64,000 bases of DNA from Archaeoglobi archaeon (GCA_029259415.1 JAPDIW010000044.1:27716-91715), one strand, 5' to 3'. Numbered from the stretch's first letter, positions 18,684 through 28,146 are shown. Notes: generated by a model not told the origin, from the letters alone. Made by a program: numbers and translations.

Positions 18684-19819
18684 ACTCTCCCCTCCTGGAA
18701 GAATTCTTTAATTGAAGTGACAATGTAGTCCAGCTCTTCTTTTGTCATATGGGGGTACATTGGCAAACTCAAAACTTGAGAAGAAACCTTCTCCGTTACT
18801 GGGAGTTTGACTTTAGAATATCCAAGCTTTCTAAATATCGTGTATTTGTGGACTGGCTCAAAGTAAACCTTAGTTGATATCCCCTTTTTTGCAAGATACC
18901 TCATTAGAGCATCTCTCATTTCTTTTCCTTCTAAAACCCTTATCATATAAAGCTGATAGGCCGCAAAATAATCTTCTGGCTCTTCCATGACTTCGACACC
19001 ATCTATTTTTTTGAGCTCCTTGTTTAGTGAGTGTGCATTTTTTCTCCGCATTTCTATTAGCTTGTCAACTTTTTCTAGCTGTGCTATTCCCAAAGCCGCC
19101 AAAATTGTTGAAAGCCTCCAGTTATAGCCGACTTCAATGTAATCTGTCTTTGTTCCGGAAGTGAAATAATCCCCCTCCGTTATCCTGCCATAAGAGACGA
19201 GGAGTTTTAGTTTGTCATATAATTCCCTGTCGTCTGTGACAGCGGCTCCCCCTTCACTTGTTGTGAAAATCTTGTTTTGACAGAAACTGAGAATAGCGGC
19301 GTCTCCAAATGTCCCAACGTGTTTATCACCCACCTTCGCCCCGAAGGCCTCTGCAGCGTCTTCAATCAGTACAAGTTTATAATCCTCCGCTATTTCCCTG
19401 AGTTCTCTAATTTTGCACGGCATCCCGCCGTAATGAATTGGCAGTATAGCTTTGGTTTTTGAAGTTATTTTTTCCTTGACGTCTTCTGGATCCAGTCCCA
19501 AAGTTTCTTCCTCGATGTCAGCAAAGACTGGCTTCGCACCAACATATAATGGAGCATAAGCAGTTGCTATGAATGTAAAGGAGGGTACAATTATCTCGTC
19601 CCTTGGCTTAAAGCCATAAGCAAGCACCAATGCATGGAGCGCTGAACCCCCAGAGTTAAAGGCCACACAATATCTTGAGCCGATGTACTCACGTATCTTT
19701 TTTTCAAACTCTTTTATTTGCTTTCCAGTACACCAATGCATTCCAGACTGAATTACTTCTTTAACCGCATTTACGTCTTCCTCATCCCAATAAATTTTGA
19801 AGAGGGGAATTTTCCACAT
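18680..19819 (-). CDS. DegT/DnrJ/EryC1 PLP-dependent sugar aminotransferase (LegC/PseC-like)
   Basis: FNSGGSALHALVLAYGFKPRDEIIVPSFTFIATAYAPLYVGAKPVFADIEEETLGLDPEDV..., SFCQNKIFTTSEGGAAV. Confidence 0.9.
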   Translation of the reverse strand: MWKIPLFKIYWDEEDVNAVKEVIQSGMHWCTGKQIKEFEKKIREYIGSRYCVAFNSGGSALHALVLAYGFKPRDEIIVPSFTFIATAYAPLYVGAKPVFADIEEETLGLDPEDVKEKITSKTKAILPIHYGGMPCKIRELREIAEDYKLVLIEDAAEAFGAKVGDKHVGTFGDAAILSFCQNKIFTTSEGGAAVTDDRELYDKLKLLVSYGRITEGDYFTSGTKTDYIEVGYNWRLSTILAALGIAQLEKVDKLIEMRRKNAHSLNKELKKIDGVEVMEEPEDYFAAYQLYMIRVLEGKEMRDALMRYLAKKGISTKVYFEPVHKYTIFRKLGYSKVKLPVTEKVSSQVLSLPMYPHMTKEELDYIVTSIKEFFQEGRV

Positions 19820-19829
19820 ACTTCACCAC

Positions 19830-20897
19830 CTATACTATTTTTTCATCAAGATCCCACCGATACTCTGGAAAGTAATTGTTCGAAAATGCAGACATGGGAT
19901 TCAAGGTTGACAGTTTTTTGTAAGTTTTTATATCAAATATTTTTTTGCCAATATAGAAAGGAACTGTATCGTTCGAAAAGCCTTTTTTAAATTCAAAAAG
20001 AGAATCATTTTTTCCTCTGCCTCCACCAAGATTCAGTAATTCAAAGTTATTCGTTTTTACCCATTTTATTGCTTTCCATAACATTAAATCTAATGGATAC
20101 ACTCCTTTTAAACCATATGTAGCACCAGATAGATGATAATGAACTACTTTGCGCCAAAATATGAAAATACTTGCTCCAATGATCTGATTATTATGTTCTA
20201 CTTTAACTAATACTGACTTTAATAAGCTAAAATGATCATTTAGGAACTCTCTTGAAAAATAGTATTTTTTTGATGCCTTATTTTTGTCCATTGTATGATA
20301 ATAAATTTTTACAAAGTTATCAATATCCTTTTTAGTAGGAGTACTCACAATTTCTACTTTACACTCCTCTCTTATAGATTTTTTGATGTTATATCTGTGT
20401 CCTTTTTTGATTGATTTCCAAATCCCTTCTAAGTCTTTATTCAAGTTAATAACTACAACATCGTTTAGATATTCAACGTTAAAGCTCTTATTAAAAAACC
20501 TCCAGTTCTTAAAAATTGGGTGGAATCTTATAAATTCGCACACGTAATTATTCCTTAAAGCATAGTTTTGGTATTCCTCCAAAAATTTTTTCAGAGAACT
20601 GTTTATCTTTTCTTTATCTCGTGTTTTTGTGGTAATCAAAGGCCCCCCATAACCATAAGGAGTGGTCAAGTCATAATATTCGAAGTCTTTAAATTTCTCT
20701 ATTTTACTTATATCTCTAACTAAATGTGGCCAAAAAATTTTTATGTTTTCATCTTCCCAAAAAATAGCTTCAGGTTCAACATCATAGTGCCTTTTGTAGA
20801 GGTCAAAATACTCGTATCTAAAATAAATGTCCTCATATCCTCCAAATTCTTCGGCTAGTGTAGAATTCCACGTAGCCCTATCTTTTATGGAGATCAT
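19830..20897 (-). CDS. FemAB/GNAT-like acyltransferase
   Basis: NLNKDLEGIWKSIKKGHRYNIKKSIREECKVEIVSTPTKKDIDNFVKIYYHTMDKNKASKKYYF..., HYHLSGATYGLKGVYPLDLMLWKAIKWVKTNNFELLNLGG: the architecture of FemAB-type peptidyltransferase-like proteins. Confidence 0.75.
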   Translation of the reverse strand: MISIKDRATWNSTLAEEFGGYEDIYFRYEYFDLYKRHYDVEPEAIFWEDENIKIFWPHLVRDISKIEKFKDFEYYDLTTPYGYGGPLITTKTRDKEKINSSLKKFLEEYQNYALRNNYVCEFIRFHPIFKNWRFFNKSFNVEYLNDVVVINLNKDLEGIWKSIKKGHRYNIKKSIREECKVEIVSTPTKKDIDNFVKIYYHTMDKNKASKKYYFSREFLNDHFSLLKSVLVKVEHNNQIIGASIFIFWRKVVHYHLSGATYGLKGVYPLDLMLWKAIKWVKTNNFELLNLGGGRGKNDSLFEFKKGFSNDTVPFYIGKKIFDIKTYKKLSTLNPMSAFSNNYFPEYRWDLDEKIV

Positions 20898-22012
20898 AAT
20901 TTACCCTCCAATATCTCCAAAATTATTTTCACTATTCTTTCCGAACTTTTTCCATCGCCATATGGATTTTTTATTGTTTTTAACTTGTTTCTAAACTCTT
21001 TGTCGTACAAAGCCTTCTTTATACCCTCCACAATCTCGTCTTTATTATATCCTACGTCTATTGTATTTCCTGCCCTCAGCCTATTTCTCTGCCTCGTTCC
21101 GATACAAACAAAAGGTTTTCTAAAAGATGCCAATTCAACAATCCCTGCACTTGAATTGCCCACCATCACATCACAAGCATTCATTAATCCTAAAAAATCT
21201 TCTCGTTCAATATGTTGAAATACTTTTAAGAAAGGTAATTCTTTACTGTATTCTTCAAGTATTTTGTTTATAACCCTCCCCCCAGCATCTGCATTTGAGT
21301 AAACAGCTATTGTCTGAATCTTTAGTTCTTTGATTGCATCCAAAGTTCCTTTTATCTGCCTTTCTACGTCTTCGTGCTCCTCGGTATTTGGGTGCTGAAC
21401 AAGAAGAATGATAGGTTTTTCTGGATTTAGTTCGTATTTTTTAATTATCTCCTCTTTTGGTGTAAACTCTCCTGCATAGATATCATCCAACCCTGGTTCA
21501 CCTACATTAAATACTCTATTTTTCGGAATACCCATACTTATCAATCTTCTATAACTTTCTTCATTTCCTACAAGATGGTAGTCTGAAAACATCGTAATTG
21601 CATACCTTATTTTGTTATCTATTGAACCTCCTAAATCTCCTCCTCCATGATGCACCACTGGAATATTTAAGTGAGCTCCAACTATAGCTCCAGCTAAACT
21701 CTCGCCTCTGTCGCCTTCAATAAATATTAGATCTGGATTTATCCCTTCTATCGCTTGAGCAATACCATATACGCAAATACCAAAAGATTTGACCATTGCT
21801 CCCAGACTATCGTTATCCAATAGCATATCAACTTTCTTGATTTTGAGTTTGTCTTTTTCTATCTCTTTTATAGTATACCCAAATCTAGAACTCAAATGCA
21901 TACACGTTGCTATTATTGTTAAATCTACATGCTTATTTAGTTCCATCAGTGCCCTCCTCATCAATAAATAATCTGACCTTGAACCTGAAACATATACGAC
22001 CCTCTTACTCAT
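20894..22012 (-). CDS. neuC: UDP-N-acetylglucosamine 2-epimerase, hydrolysing (NeuC/LegG-like)
   Basis: RVVYVSGSRSDYLLMRRAL..., PDLIFIEGDRGESLAGAIVGAHLNIPVVHHGGGDLGGSIDNKIRYAITMFSDYHLVGNEESYRRL, VGNSSAGIVELASFRKPFVCIGTRQ. Confidence 0.9.
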   Translation of the reverse strand: MSKRVVYVSGSRSDYLLMRRALMELNKHVDLTIIATCMHLSSRFGYTIKEIEKDKLKIKKVDMLLDNDSLGAMVKSFGICVYGIAQAIEGINPDLIFIEGDRGESLAGAIVGAHLNIPVVHHGGGDLGGSIDNKIRYAITMFSDYHLVGNEESYRRLISMGIPKNRVFNVGEPGLDDIYAGEFTPKEEIIKKYELNPEKPIILLVQHPNTEEHEDVERQIKGTLDAIKELKIQTIAVYSNADAGGRVINKILEEYSKELPFLKVFQHIEREDFLGLMNACDVMVGNSSAGIVELASFRKPFVCIGTRQRNRLRAGNTIDVGYNKDEIVEGIKKALYDKEFRNKLKTIKNPYGDGKSSERIVKIILEILEGKL

Positions 22013-23118
22013 AGACTTTCACCATTTAGGATACCATTTAGAATATTAGCTACTTTCGACATCTCTTTCTTGCCATATCTCTGATCTATAGGTATTGACA
22101 AAATTCTTTTGCTTAATTCATGTTCATATGAGTAGTTCTTTGGGATTATACCCTCCAAATCCCAATGTATTGGGGGATAAATATCTTTTTCAATTAAGAG
22201 TTTCTTAACTCTATTCCTTTCTTCTTCACTCTCAAATATTAATGGCAGGGTAAAAGGACTTTTTATGTCATCTAAATTAAACAAAAAATATTTCTTATTA
22301 TGAATATTGCTATACATAAATTTTAAATTTTCAAACCTTTTTCGAGTAATATATGAAATATTTATTTTTCTTAAAATGTAAAGCGAAATAAAGGGGATAT
22401 CCTGTAATTGTATTGGCTCACTGTCTTTATTTACTTCATAGTTTTTGTACATTACTAAAAATAAGTTTTTTAATTTGTTAGCATCTTTTGAGATAATCCT
22501 CTCATAGTTTTTTAAATACATAGTTTTTAATACCATCGCTTCGAGCATATTTTCGTAACCTTCTGGGAATGATTTCTTTACTTTAAATGCAGAGTTAGTA
22601 TAGTATAACACACCACCATCTGGTATCGGAAAAACTTTTCTTAAACTTGAGACTAGATACAAATTCTCATGTTCTATTTTAAATCTGCTTCTATTGAAGA
22701 TGGAATGAGTAATGTCTAGAATTACAATATTCTCTTTATCTAACAAATTTAAAATATTTTTATTAAAAATGGGTTCAGTTCCAAAATAATCTATAAAATA
22801 GATTAATGAATTTTTTATATTTTTATCTAATATTGGTTTTAAAGGATGTTTATGAGTGTAAAACTTAACTTTTAAATTTAACTCTTTAAAAGGCTTCAAA
22901 ATCGAATGACATAGATATGCTGGTAGGTAGCATATTTCCTTTTTTAGTAATTTTTTTGTATTTAACAACACAGATTTTACTGCTTGCCTACCATCTCTGA
23001 AAAAGCAATAGTTTCTGTTTTCGCCAACACTTATAAGATAATACAATGCGGAGTTCGTGTATTCATCATTGTCGAATTCTGGAAATTCAAAAAAACTTCC
23101 TATTTCCATAATGACCAC
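22009..23118 (-). CDS. Divergent PLP-dependent aminotransferase-like protein (DegT-like fold)
   Basis: CFFRDGRQAVKSVLLNTKKLLKKEICYLPAYLCHSILKPFKELN..., ILDITHSIFNRS, SSLRKVFPIPDGGVLYY resembles the DegT active-site lysine region. Confidence 0.6.
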   Translation of the reverse strand: MVIMEIGSFFEFPEFDNDEYTNSALYYLISVGENRNYCFFRDGRQAVKSVLLNTKKLLKKEICYLPAYLCHSILKPFKELNLKVKFYTHKHPLKPILDKNIKNSLIYFIDYFGTEPIFNKNILNLLDKENIVILDITHSIFNRSRFKIEHENLYLVSSLRKVFPIPDGGVLYYTNSAFKVKKSFPEGYENMLEAMVLKTMYLKNYERIISKDANKLKNLFLVMYKNYEVNKDSEPIQLQDIPFISLYILRKINISYITRKRFENLKFMYSNIHNKKYFLFNLDDIKSPFTLPLIFESEEERNRVKKLLIEKDIYPPIHWDLEGIIPKNYSYEHELSKRILSIPIDQRYGKKEMSKVANILNGILNGESL

Positions 23119-23801
23119 CTCTTCCTCGCTTCGACAATCCAGTGAATAATTTCTTCTTGTCGGTTTTCATAAGTACGAATGTTGTTCTCAATACTATTAA
23201 TTTCAAATCCTGATCGCAACAACAGATTTTCTAAATCATCTGCAGAGAGCATACAAGTTATCCCTACATTAGCTAGGGGGCCTTCTGACAAATTATCAAA
23301 AGTTTCGTAGTCAATCAGATTTGATGTTCCATAACCCCAACTCCCCTTTGCAATATGAAAACTCCAAAAATAACCGCCAAGTTTTAAAACACGATTTATT
23401 TCGGCATAAGCCTTTTTATGGTCTCTAAAAGTGAGATGCTGAATTGTGGCACAGTCAATAACTACATCAAAACATTGATTCTTATAGGGTAGTTCTCTTA
23501 CATCAGCCACTTTTAAATTTGCTCTAACATTATACGCCTCTTCCAAGTATCTCTCCGCTTTTCTTACTGCAGATGGAGAAATATCTATACCATATACAAA
23601 ACCCTCATTCGCTAAAAACCAAAGATTTGCTCCTTGTCCACATCCAACTTCTAAGATCTTGATATTTTTCCTTTCTTCTTTTGGGATTTTGAAGAAATTA
23701 GCTCCTATAAATCTTATAAGTTCCTCATTAGGGTATTTGCCCCACATCCTTTGCGAGTGTATACATTCCCATATATTTTTTCTACCATTCAATGAGCTCA
23801 A
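23100..23801 (-). CDS. SAM-dependent methyltransferase (class I)
   Basis: KILEVGCGQGANLWFLANEGFVYGIDISPSAVRKAERYL..., FDVVIDCATIQHL. Confidence 0.88.
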   Translation of the reverse strand: MSSLNGRKNIWECIHSQRMWGKYPNEELIRFIGANFFKIPKEERKNIKILEVGCGQGANLWFLANEGFVYGIDISPSAVRKAERYLEEAYNVRANLKVADVRELPYKNQCFDVVIDCATIQHLTFRDHKKAYAEINRVLKLGGYFWSFHIAKGSWGYGTSNLIDYETFDNLSEGPLANVGITCMLSADDLENLLLRSGFEINSIENNIRTYENRQEEIIHWIVEARKRWSLWK

Positions 23802-24834
23802 AGGTTATCACCTCATCTTTATTTATCTTCTTTCTAGCTTTTTTCCCTATGATTTCTTTATAATATTTGGGTGATAGTCCAGTTTCAGGCCGCTTAAATG
23901 TTATCATATCTTTAGTTATAGTGGCTCCTTTGGGTATATCCACTTTGGCAACTATGCTTCTCCTTACGACTCTCCTAATCTCTATCTCTTCAGGGGCAGC
24001 CCTCTTAATCCCATCTCCCAAGGCTTTTTCAATTATCCTTATCTCTTCAATCATTTCTTTTAGCTCTTCCGGATTAAGTGATGCCTTGTGGTCTGGTCCA
24101 GGCAAATTTTTATCTAATGTGAAATGCTTTTCAATGACAACAGCTCCAAGAGCCACAGCTGCTATTGAGGCGTAGATTCCCAGACTATGGTCAGAAAACC
24201 CTACAGGCAGTTTAAATGCCTCCTTAAGAGTTTGGATTGCTCTTAAATTTAGGCTTTCAAATTTTGCTGGATAACTAGTGACACAGTGCAAGAGAATTAT
24301 ATCTTCATTTCCAGCGTTTTTTATCGTGTTTATAGCTTCTTCTATTTCTCCCAGCGTTCCCATTCCAGTAGAGAGAATTATTGGTTTTCTCTTTTCTGCT
24401 ATGTATTTTAGGAAGGGTAGGTTTGTTAAGTCGGCTGAAGATACCTTAAAAGCTGGAACTCCCAATTCTTCGAGGAAATCGACGCTCTCAAAGTCAAATG
24501 GCGTTGATAGAAATATAATTCCTCTGCGCTTAGTATATTTGTAGAGCTCCTTAAACTCATCCTCACTAAGCTCAAGTTCTTTTAGCATTTCGTGTTGAGA
24601 TTCATTTGATCCCGTGTTTTTAGCTTGATAATCGGCTTTTGGAGCATTTTTGGTAACTACATTTTCAGCTTTAAAGGTTTGGAATTTTACGGCATCTGTT
24701 CCAGCTTCAACCGCAATGTCTACAAGCTTTTTAGCAAGTTCAATATCCCCATTGTGGTTGACTCCAGCTTCTGCAATTATGAAGCATGGTTCTCCATCTC
24801 CTATCGATTTGCTACCTATCTTAACAATTTTCAT
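23782..24834 (-). CDS. neuB: N-acetylneuraminate/legionaminate synthase (NeuB/LegI family) with C-terminal SAF domain
   Basis: PCFIIAEAGVNHNGDIELAKKLVDIAVEAGTDAVKFQTFKAENVVTKNAPKADYQ..., GFSDHSLGIYASIAAVALGAVVIEKHFTLDKNLPGPDHKASL. Confidence 0.95.
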   Translation of the reverse strand: MKIVKIGSKSIGDGEPCFIIAEAGVNHNGDIELAKKLVDIAVEAGTDAVKFQTFKAENVVTKNAPKADYQAKNTGSNESQHEMLKELELSEDEFKELYKYTKRRGIIFLSTPFDFESVDFLEELGVPAFKVSSADLTNLPFLKYIAEKRKPIILSTGMGTLGEIEEAINTIKNAGNEDIILLHCVTSYPAKFESLNLRAIQTLKEAFKLPVGFSDHSLGIYASIAAVALGAVVIEKHFTLDKNLPGPDHKASLNPEELKEMIEEIRIIEKALGDGIKRAAPEEIEIRRVVRRSIVAKVDIPKGATITKDMITFKRPETGLSPKYYKEIIGKKARKKINKDEVITFELIEW

Positions 24835-25898
24835 TCTAACTCCCCCATTATTTTCATTAATGCCTCGACGAAATAGTAATCACCCCATATTAAACATTCG
24901 TCAACTCCTAAACCCGCTGGCTTATGAAAACATCCGTGTTTTAATATGCCATCTCCATCACCCTTAGCTAAGTATTGCTTACTGCTAAGAGAGTTCAGAA
25001 TTTTCATAGCTATTTCTTTAAATCTTTCTTGTCGACTGAGATTTGATAATGTGAGCAAACCAGAACTAGCTATTGCTGCAGCAGAGCTATCCTTGACGGA
25101 TTTTTCAGGATCATTAAAGTCCCAGTAGGGAACATAGTCTTCGGGTAGATGTTCTATGAAGTAACTTGCAAGTTTTTTTGCGGTTTTCAGAAATATCTTA
25201 TCTTTTGCTGTTTTATACGCCAAAGCAAATCCATATATTGCCCAAGCTTGTCCCCTTGACCAGCATGATTCATCGCGGTATCCTTGAGTTGTAATTTTTC
25301 TAATGATATTCCCTGTATCTAAATCGAAGTCGATTACATGGATCGTAGAATAGCTCCCTCTAATGAATTCTTCAATTGTTCGTATGGAGTGCGTATAAGC
25401 TATATCATAGTAAATACCATTACCTGTTTCTTCAAACGCCCACCAGAGTAACGGTAAGTTCATCATGACATCTATAATAGTTCTTCCAACTTTTTCACCA
25501 TTCAGGTATGTAACACAGTATACAAATTTAGATTTCTTGTGAACTAGAGTTGAAAGAGTTTTTGCTGCATCTAACGAAATTCGTCCTAGATTTTCATCAC
25601 CAGTAAACTTATAACCCAAAACGAAGGAAGGGTAAAACAGAAAACCTAGATCAAATGTCTTGTCAAATCTTCTCCCCTTTAAGCGCTCAGCCCAAGAGTA
25701 AGCCAATTCTTTATATTTTTTATCCTTCGTTATCTTATAACACAGCCAAAGTAAACCAACCCAAAAACCGCCAGTCCAGTAACCATCCTTGGTAGTTGTC
25801 CACTTTCCATTCTTCGTTATGTGTGGAAAGTCTCTGAGATTAACAATATTTTTATTCACTTTATCCAATATGATTTCCAAGATATTATTCATATCCAT
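24831..25898 (-). CDS. Glycoside hydrolase family 88-like (unsaturated glucuronyl hydrolase-like)
   Basis: DGYWTGGFWVGLLWLCYKIT..., TQGYRDESCWSRGQAWAIYGFALAYKTAKD..., LPEDYVPYWDFNDPEKSVKDSSAAAIASSGLLTLS. Confidence 0.85.
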   Translation of the reverse strand: MDMNNILEIILDKVNKNIVNLRDFPHITKNGKWTTTKDGYWTGGFWVGLLWLCYKITKDKKYKELAYSWAERLKGRRFDKTFDLGFLFYPSFVLGYKFTGDENLGRISLDAAKTLSTLVHKKSKFVYCVTYLNGEKVGRTIIDVMMNLPLLWWAFEETGNGIYYDIAYTHSIRTIEEFIRGSYSTIHVIDFDLDTGNIIRKITTQGYRDESCWSRGQAWAIYGFALAYKTAKDKIFLKTAKKLASYFIEHLPEDYVPYWDFNDPEKSVKDSSAAAIASSGLLTLSNLSRQERFKEIAMKILNSLSSKQYLAKGDGDGILKHGCFHKPAGLGVDECLIWGDYYFVEALMKIMGELE

Positions 25899-26586
25899 AC
25901 TTCCTCATTAAGAGTTCTGCTAATAAGAAGTCTATCTCATTATCGATATCGATACTTCTTTCAAGGGACATTATGTATGGAATCATTTTTTGACAATAAA
26001 AGCTTCTATATCTGTATAAGACTTCGGGTGTGGACACATATATTGCCCCGTTTGGCATATATGCTTTTGGCAAGTCCTGTCGCCTTTTTCTTAAATATTC
26101 CTCTCCAAAGATAGGTTTCAAATAACCATTCTCGACTTTGAAACTCCAGTACGGCGAATGTTCGGCTTCACAGACACTTATAACCGATTCACAATCACTT
26201 TTCATGAATAACTCTATAGCGTTATCAATGTCTTGACTGTTGCGTAATGGTGAAGTTGGTTGCAATAATACGACAATATCTGGCTTAAAATCCTGAACCT
26301 CCAAAGTACTTAAAGCGTGCAAGACTACATCTATACTCGGTGTGTCATCTTTTGATAGTTCTTTAGGCCTCTTTATTACTTTAGCACCATACTTGCTTGA
26401 GATTCTGGCAATATCCTCATCCTCTGTCGATACTACAATCTTGCTAATATATCTTGATTTAAAAGACTCTCGAATTGTGTAATAGATCAGAGGCTTTCCA
26501 TTGAGTGATTTTATGTTTTTTCTAGGTAGTCTCTTTGAGCCCCCACGAGCAGGTATTATTGCTAACGTATTTGGTTTTACCATCAT
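25885..26586 (-). CDS. neuA: CMP-N-acylneuraminate cytidylyltransferase (NeuA/LegF family)
   Basis: LAIIPARGGSKRLPRKNIKSLNGKPLIYYTIRESFKSRYISKIVVSTEDEDIARIS..., LLQPTSPLRNSQDI. Start refined from 26604. Confidence 0.93.
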   Translation of the reverse strand: MMVKPNTLAIIPARGGSKRLPRKNIKSLNGKPLIYYTIRESFKSRYISKIVVSTEDEDIARISSKYGAKVIKRPKELSKDDTPSIDVVLHALSTLEVQDFKPDIVVLLQPTSPLRNSQDIDNAIELFMKSDCESVISVCEAEHSPYWSFKVENGYLKPIFGEEYLRKRRQDLPKAYMPNGAIYVSTPEVLYRYRSFYCQKMIPYIMSLERSIDIDNEIDFLLAELLMRKYGYE

Positions 26587-28132
26587 ACCCTCCACTTTGG
26601 CCATTGCATATTTTGATTATGGTTTCCGCTATAACCTCACCACATCTACCAAAATTCTTGAATATACGATTTTTTAGTTCATCTTGCATTTTCAGCATTT
26701 TATTATATTCAGTCTTATCTTTCAACATTGTTAATACTTCATTGACTAGGACATTTGATTCTGTAATAGGTCTTTTTCCCCCAAAAGTCGAAAGATCTAA
26801 CTGCTCTGGATAACGCTGTCCTGTAAAGTTGATTTGGATTACGGGCACATCCATTGCAATTGCCTCAAATAATCCTGTAGAAACTGTAGAAATTACAATG
26901 TACGAATTTGCCAATAACTCATAGAAATCAAATTCATCACGAATGATTATCGTTTTCTTTAATTCATTTTTAGAAAACACATGTTTTATTTTATTTTCAA
27001 CACTAAATCTTTTTTTATTTTCCCGGGGATGTAGCTTGATAATAAGGTTGCAATCATCCGGTAAAACTTTTGCTAGTTCTTTTAATGCCAAAAACAATTT
27101 TTCATTTTCATACCATTCCTCAGCAACCGAAATATAAACCACATTGCGGCGACTACTTTCTTTACGGCCCAACTTTTTATTAAACTTGTTAAAATTTCTT
27201 TTTAAAGAGGAAATTTTCCACAAATACTCAAATCTGGGGGATCCAAGCGAGAGAATCTTGACGGTATTATCTGTCCATCTCTCTAAATCTTCCTTTGTTA
27301 TATCATCGTACGTAATTATATAATCAGATATATATGGGTAGTGCCCACCACCTCCAGCTCCATGTTGTAAAATGAAGGTAGGAATTCCTTTTTCCTTTGC
27401 TATCTCGAATGCTGTAGTAAATACAATCGATATGACTCCATCAATATTATATGTGTTAAAAATTTTATCAAAAAAATAATATTGTATTAATTCTTTTTTA
27501 AGAAGAGACCTGATAAAATACCTATCAACTAGCAGAATTTCCTTAGTTTCATAATCAACTTTAGAGACCAAAAAATTGAACAATTCTGAAGATTCTTTAT
27601 AGGATCGAATATACTCTATGATGGGAAGGTTTTTCAGCTCGTGATCGAAAAAGACAACTTTTGAATTTTTTAGATTTTTAAAATCATCTAAATACTTAAC
27701 ATAGACATCTTTAAATGTTACGATTAGCACTCGCTTATGTCTTTCTAAATGCTCTATAACAGGAATCGCAGACATAACATGGTCCTTAGTATTAAGAACA
27801 AACAAGAAATTAAAATCACCGTTGAGGTTATCTAAGGTGTCTAACCCATACTTAAATTTGTAGAATAAATATTCAAATTTTACAAAGAAAAGCTTCCATA
27901 TTAAAATCATTGGAATTAAAGTCAGATCCTCTAAGAAATTTTTAATACGTTCTACGACACTTGCATACGCTTTGGTGTAATAAGTTCTGATTATAAATAA
28001 AGTGGGTATTTTAGAAAATATTCTTTCTTTCTCGATAATATCGTGGAACATATAATAAATTCTCTTCCAAAGCTTAATTCTCTCTTCATACTTGTGAGGC
28101 AATTTAAACTTGGCTACTTTAGCCTTAAACAT
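26522..28132 (-). CDS. Putative GT-B glycosyltransferase (CDP-glycerol transferase/polysialyltransferase-like), candidate CMP-nonulosonate transferase
   Basis: GVISIVFTTAFEIAKEKGIPTFILQHGAGGGGHYPYISDYIITYDD..., NLIIKLHPRENKKRF, YELLANSYIVISTVSTGLFEAIAMDVPVIQINFTGQ. Confidence 0.6.
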   Translation of the reverse strand: MFKAKVAKFKLPHKYEERIKLWKRIYYMFHDIIEKERIFSKIPTLFIIRTYYTKAYASVVERIKNFLEDLTLIPMILIWKLFFVKFEYLFYKFKYGLDTLDNLNGDFNFLFVLNTKDHVMSAIPVIEHLERHKRVLIVTFKDVYVKYLDDFKNLKNSKVVFFDHELKNLPIIEYIRSYKESSELFNFLVSKVDYETKEILLVDRYFIRSLLKKELIQYYFFDKIFNTYNIDGVISIVFTTAFEIAKEKGIPTFILQHGAGGGGHYPYISDYIITYDDITKEDLERWTDNTVKILSLGSPRFEYLWKISSLKRNFNKFNKKLGRKESSRRNVVYISVAEEWYENEKLFLALKELAKVLPDDCNLIIKLHPRENKKRFSVENKIKHVFSKNELKKTIIIRDEFDFYELLANSYIVISTVSTGLFEAIAMDVPVIQINFTGQRYPEQLDLSTFGGKRPITESNVLVNEVLTMLKDKTEYNKMLKMQDELKNRIFKNFGRCGEVIAETIIKICNGQSGGYDGKTKYVSNNTCSWGLKETT

Positions 28133-28146
28133 TATATAAGCACCTC

